A stretch of DNA of 7,907 bases from JBLHKE01 sp047619485 (GTDB taxonomy: Bacteria; Verrucomicrobiota; Verrucomicrobiia; Verrucomicrobiales; DEV007). The position numbers and the translations under genes were made by a program. The DNA lies in contig JBLHKE010000354.1 in NCBI GenBank assembly GCA_047619485.1, positions 1 to 7,907 of the forward strand. Reading direction: 5' to 3'. Under the pieces are notes generated by a model. It was not told where the DNA came from, ran no database searches, and saw nothing but the letters and a program-made list of their open reading frames with translations. Positions 6,169-7,907 of this stretch are shown one piece after another (positions within the stretch are counted from its first letter, which is position 1; the number at the start of each line of letters is the position of its first letter).

Positions 6169-7425
6169 TTACCGCACCACCCCGTCGCTGCGCACTAGGT
6201 ATTTATAGGAAGTCAGTTCCCGCAAGGCCATCGGTCCACGTGCATGGAGTTTGTCAGTACTGATCCCGATCTCCGCACCGAAACCAAACTCTTCGCCATC
6301 GCTGAAGCGGGTTGACGTGTTCCAAAGCACCACGGCCGAGTCAACGTCCGCGAGGAAAGTATCCGCAGCAGCCTCGTCGGCGGTCACGATGCAATCACTG
6401 TGGTGCGAACCAAACTCGTTGATGTGGGCAACCGCTGCATCCAAGTCATCCACCACCTTCACCGCCAGAATCAAATCCAGATATTCCGTTGTCCAATCCG
6501 CGGCGATCGCCGCCACGACTCCGTCGCCTAAGATTTCCGCTGCGGCCTCATCAGCACGCAACTCGACGCCCTTGGCTCTCAGTGCTGCTCCGGCCTGCGG
6601 TAAAAATTTCTCCGCCACCGCGCGATCCACCAACAATGTTTCCATCGCGTTGCACACACTCGGCTTGTGCGTCTTCGCGTTGACCGCGATATCCACTGCC
6701 ATTTTCAGATCGGCCGCGCTGTGGACATAGGTGTGGCAGATGCCATCGTAGTGCTTGATCACCGGCATGCGCGCCATCGAGACCACCGCCTCGATCAGTC
6801 CAGCACCACCACGTGGGATGATCAGGTCCAGAAATTGATCCATCTCGGCGAGATGCTTCACGCTCTCGCGCTCGGTGAAGGGGATCAGTTGCACGCTGTG
6901 CGCCGGCAAGCCTGCCTTCTCGCCGCCCGACTGCAGCGCCGCCGCGATCGCCGTGTTCGAGTGGATCGCCTCCTTGCCGCCACGCAAGATCGTCGCGTTG
7001 CCGGTTTTAAAACAGAGAACTGCGGCATCGCTGGTCACGTTCGGCCGCGATTCGAAAATAATTCCGATCACCCCGATCGGCACCCGCACCTGCTGGATGT
7101 TCAAACCCTTAGGCCGATCCCAGTCAGCCAAAACCTCACCCACCGGATCCGGCAAGGCGGCCACCTGCCGGACGCCATCCGCCACCGCCGCGAGGCGATC
7201 GTGATCAAGTAGCAACCGGTCGACCATCGCAGCGGTCAGGCCGTCCGCTTCGGCAGCGGTGATATCTTTGGCATTCGCATCCAGGATCGTGCTCTCGTCA
7301 GCGAGCAAACCGTCCGCCATCGCTAGCAGTATCGAGTTTTTCTGCTCCGACGAAAGCTTTGCCAAGCCACGTGAAGCCGCCAGCGCCTGGCGCCCCATCT
7401 GGTGAATTTCTTGTTTGATGTCCAT
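6169..7425 (-). CDS. proA: Glutamate-5-semialdehyde dehydrogenase (gamma-glutamyl phosphate reductase, ProA)
   Basis: ProA reduces gamma-glutamyl phosphate with NADPH to glutamate-5-semialdehyde, the second step of proline synthesis from glutamate, in the cytoplasm. ATG 7425 gives 418 residues, the same as well-studied homologues (about 417); a longer in-frame start at 7452 (MWVQTFDRP...) would add nine residues without family support. Landmarks: RGLAKLSSEQKNSIL (19-33); VRVPIGVIGIIFESRPNVT (113-131) followed by KTGNATILRGGKEA (140-153), the cofactor-binding region; DLIIPRGGAGLI (200-211); the HYDGICHTYV block (225-234); the catalytic cysteine Cys258 in KTHKPSVCNAMETLLV; and the C-terminal STRFSDGEEFGFGAEIGIST and KLHARGPMAL blocks. 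All key segments are intact. proB, the kinase partner, is not in the window. The gene is separated from the divergent secreted-protein gene by 178 bp, where its promoter should lie. Confidence 0.97.
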   Translation of the reverse strand: MDIKQEIHQMGRQALAASRGLAKLSSEQKNSILLAMADGLLADESTILDANAKDITAAEADGLTAAMVDRLLLDHDRLAAVADGVRQVAALPDPVGEVLADWDRPKGLNIQQVRVPIGVIGIIFESRPNVTSDAAVLCFKTGNATILRGGKEAIHSNTAIAAALQSGGEKAGLPAHSVQLIPFTERESVKHLAEMDQFLDLIIPRGGAGLIEAVVSMARMPVIKHYDGICHTYVHSAADLKMAVDIAVNAKTHKPSVCNAMETLLVDRAVAEKFLPQAGAALRAKGVELRADEAAAEILGDGVVAAIAADWTTEYLDLILAVKVVDDLDAAVAHINEFGSHHSDCIVTADEAAADTFLADVDSAVVLWNTSTRFSDGEEFGFGAEIGISTDKLHARGPMALRELTSYKYLVRSDGVVR

Positions 7426-7603
7426 CGGTCGATCGAATGTCTGCACCCACATTGCAACGGACCAGCACGAAGGAAAGCCGAAAAATCTGCCTGCGGCACT
7501 GGACTGCGATCGAAGTATTTCGCGTTTTTTGCAAATCGCCGATCCAAGACGCGTTCCCCTCACCTAGACACGTCCCATCACTAACTTAACCAATATCAAC
7601 ACG
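7426..7603. promoter_or_regulatory. Divergent intergenic region between proA and a secreted-protein gene
   Basis: 178 bp without a supported gene, between two divergent starts, so it should hold both promoters. I found no convincing -35/-10 pair on either strand. The last 30 bases before 7604 are A/T-richer than the rest (acttaaccaatatcaacacg), and neither gene has a Shine-Dalgarno motif. The proA frame stays open back to 7563, but that stretch is not ProA-like and I treat it as non-coding. Confidence 0.4.
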
Positions 7604-7907
7604 ATGAAAATACTGAGAAGCTCGCTCGCCTTCTGCTTGATGCAGATTCCCCTCATTCTCCATGCGGCACCGCCCTGGGGAGCGCCCTACGGCCAGCCCG
7701 GCATCGCCTCCATGACCTGCACCGCCCGCACATCTTACCCTGCCGCCAGCGCCTATGTCTTCGGTATGATGGATCTCAATGGACCACCGGCAGCCTTCTA
7801 CGGCCCGAGCGGGGCATCTTCACCGATGTGGATCCCGCCGATGCACCACGAACCATCGTGGACCGCAGAGAATCTCGGTAACATCTACGGCACCGAGTAT
7901 GACGACG
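7604..7907 (+). CDS. N-terminal part of a secreted protein of unknown function, cut by the window edge
   Basis: ATG 7604 opens a frame with no stop to the right edge (101 complete codons). It begins with a typical signal peptide (MKILRSSLAFCLMQIPLILHA, likely cleavage near residue 21-22, LHAA). The mature start is rich in Pro, Gly, Ala, Tyr and Met (APPWGAPYGQPG, MMDLNGPPAAFYGPSG, MWIPPMHHEPSW). The last residues, TAENLGNIYGTEYDD, recall the opening blade of exported propeller proteins in which a fact about the place visited is followed by GNIY-type text, but this is too little to name a fold. The start has no Shine-Dalgarno motif and is preceded by an A-rich stretch. Its true length and function cannot be judged from this window. 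Confidence 0.8.
   Translation, partial: MKILRSSLAFCLMQIPLILHAAPPWGAPYGQPGIASMTCTARTSYPAASAYVFGMMDLNGPPAAFYGPSGASSPMWIPPMHHEPSWTAENLGNIYGTEYDD

Noticed and set aside
6500..6513. 14-bp palindrome in proA
   Set aside because: It is a GC-rich extension of one GCGATCGC octamer in an Ala/Ile codon stretch, already covered by the octamer finding.

Overview
The window is a chromosomal stretch of moderately high G+C from a free-living bacterium. The best guess is a member of the Verrucomicrobiota (PVC superphylum). The grounds are protein-family flavour only: a secreted six-bladed-propeller protein next to a conserved C-terminal domain that PVC bacteria usually carry on large c-type cytochrome or dehydrogenase proteins, a secreted YdjY-like protein paired with a secreted prenyltransferase-repeat protein, and starts without Shine-Dalgarno sequences. 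There is no rRNA or other marker to prove the lineage, and no tRNA, CRISPR array, insertion sequence or phage gene was seen.

Layout. Left half, plus strand: the 3' end of a large protein with an RNFIxGAGxRAIGVGYP-type domain (to 767), a secreted sugar-dehydrogenase-like beta-propeller (796-2256), and a BaiN/HI0933-family flavoprotein (2346-3569). Gaps are 28 and 89 bp, so the first two very probably form one transcription unit and the third may be read with them. The genes then converge, with only 16 bp between stops. On the minus strand, reading right to left, come proA (7425-6169), a YdjY-like secreted protein (6062-5268), a secreted alpha/alpha-toroid prenyltransferase-repeat protein (5258-4095) and a SRPBCC lipid/ligand-binding-fold protein (4038-3586). 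The last three look like an operon; the first two of these are only 9 bp apart. At the right edge, divergent from proA across 178 bp, a secreted protein starts at 7604 and runs out of the window.

How they may work together. ProA is the housekeeping proline-biosynthesis enzyme. The first two plus-strand genes look like parts of an exported oxidation system (propeller dehydrogenase plus cytochrome-associated partner), probably acting on sugars or other exogenous compounds. The YdjY/prenyltransferase-repeat pair is an exported pair of unknown function. I do not see a defence system, mobile element or clearly new machine. The points most worth a second look are that pair, the split propeller/cytochrome arrangement, the marked excess of GATC and GCGATCGC sites, a perfect 20-bp palindrome inside a gene, and the uniform lack of Shine-Dalgarno motifs.
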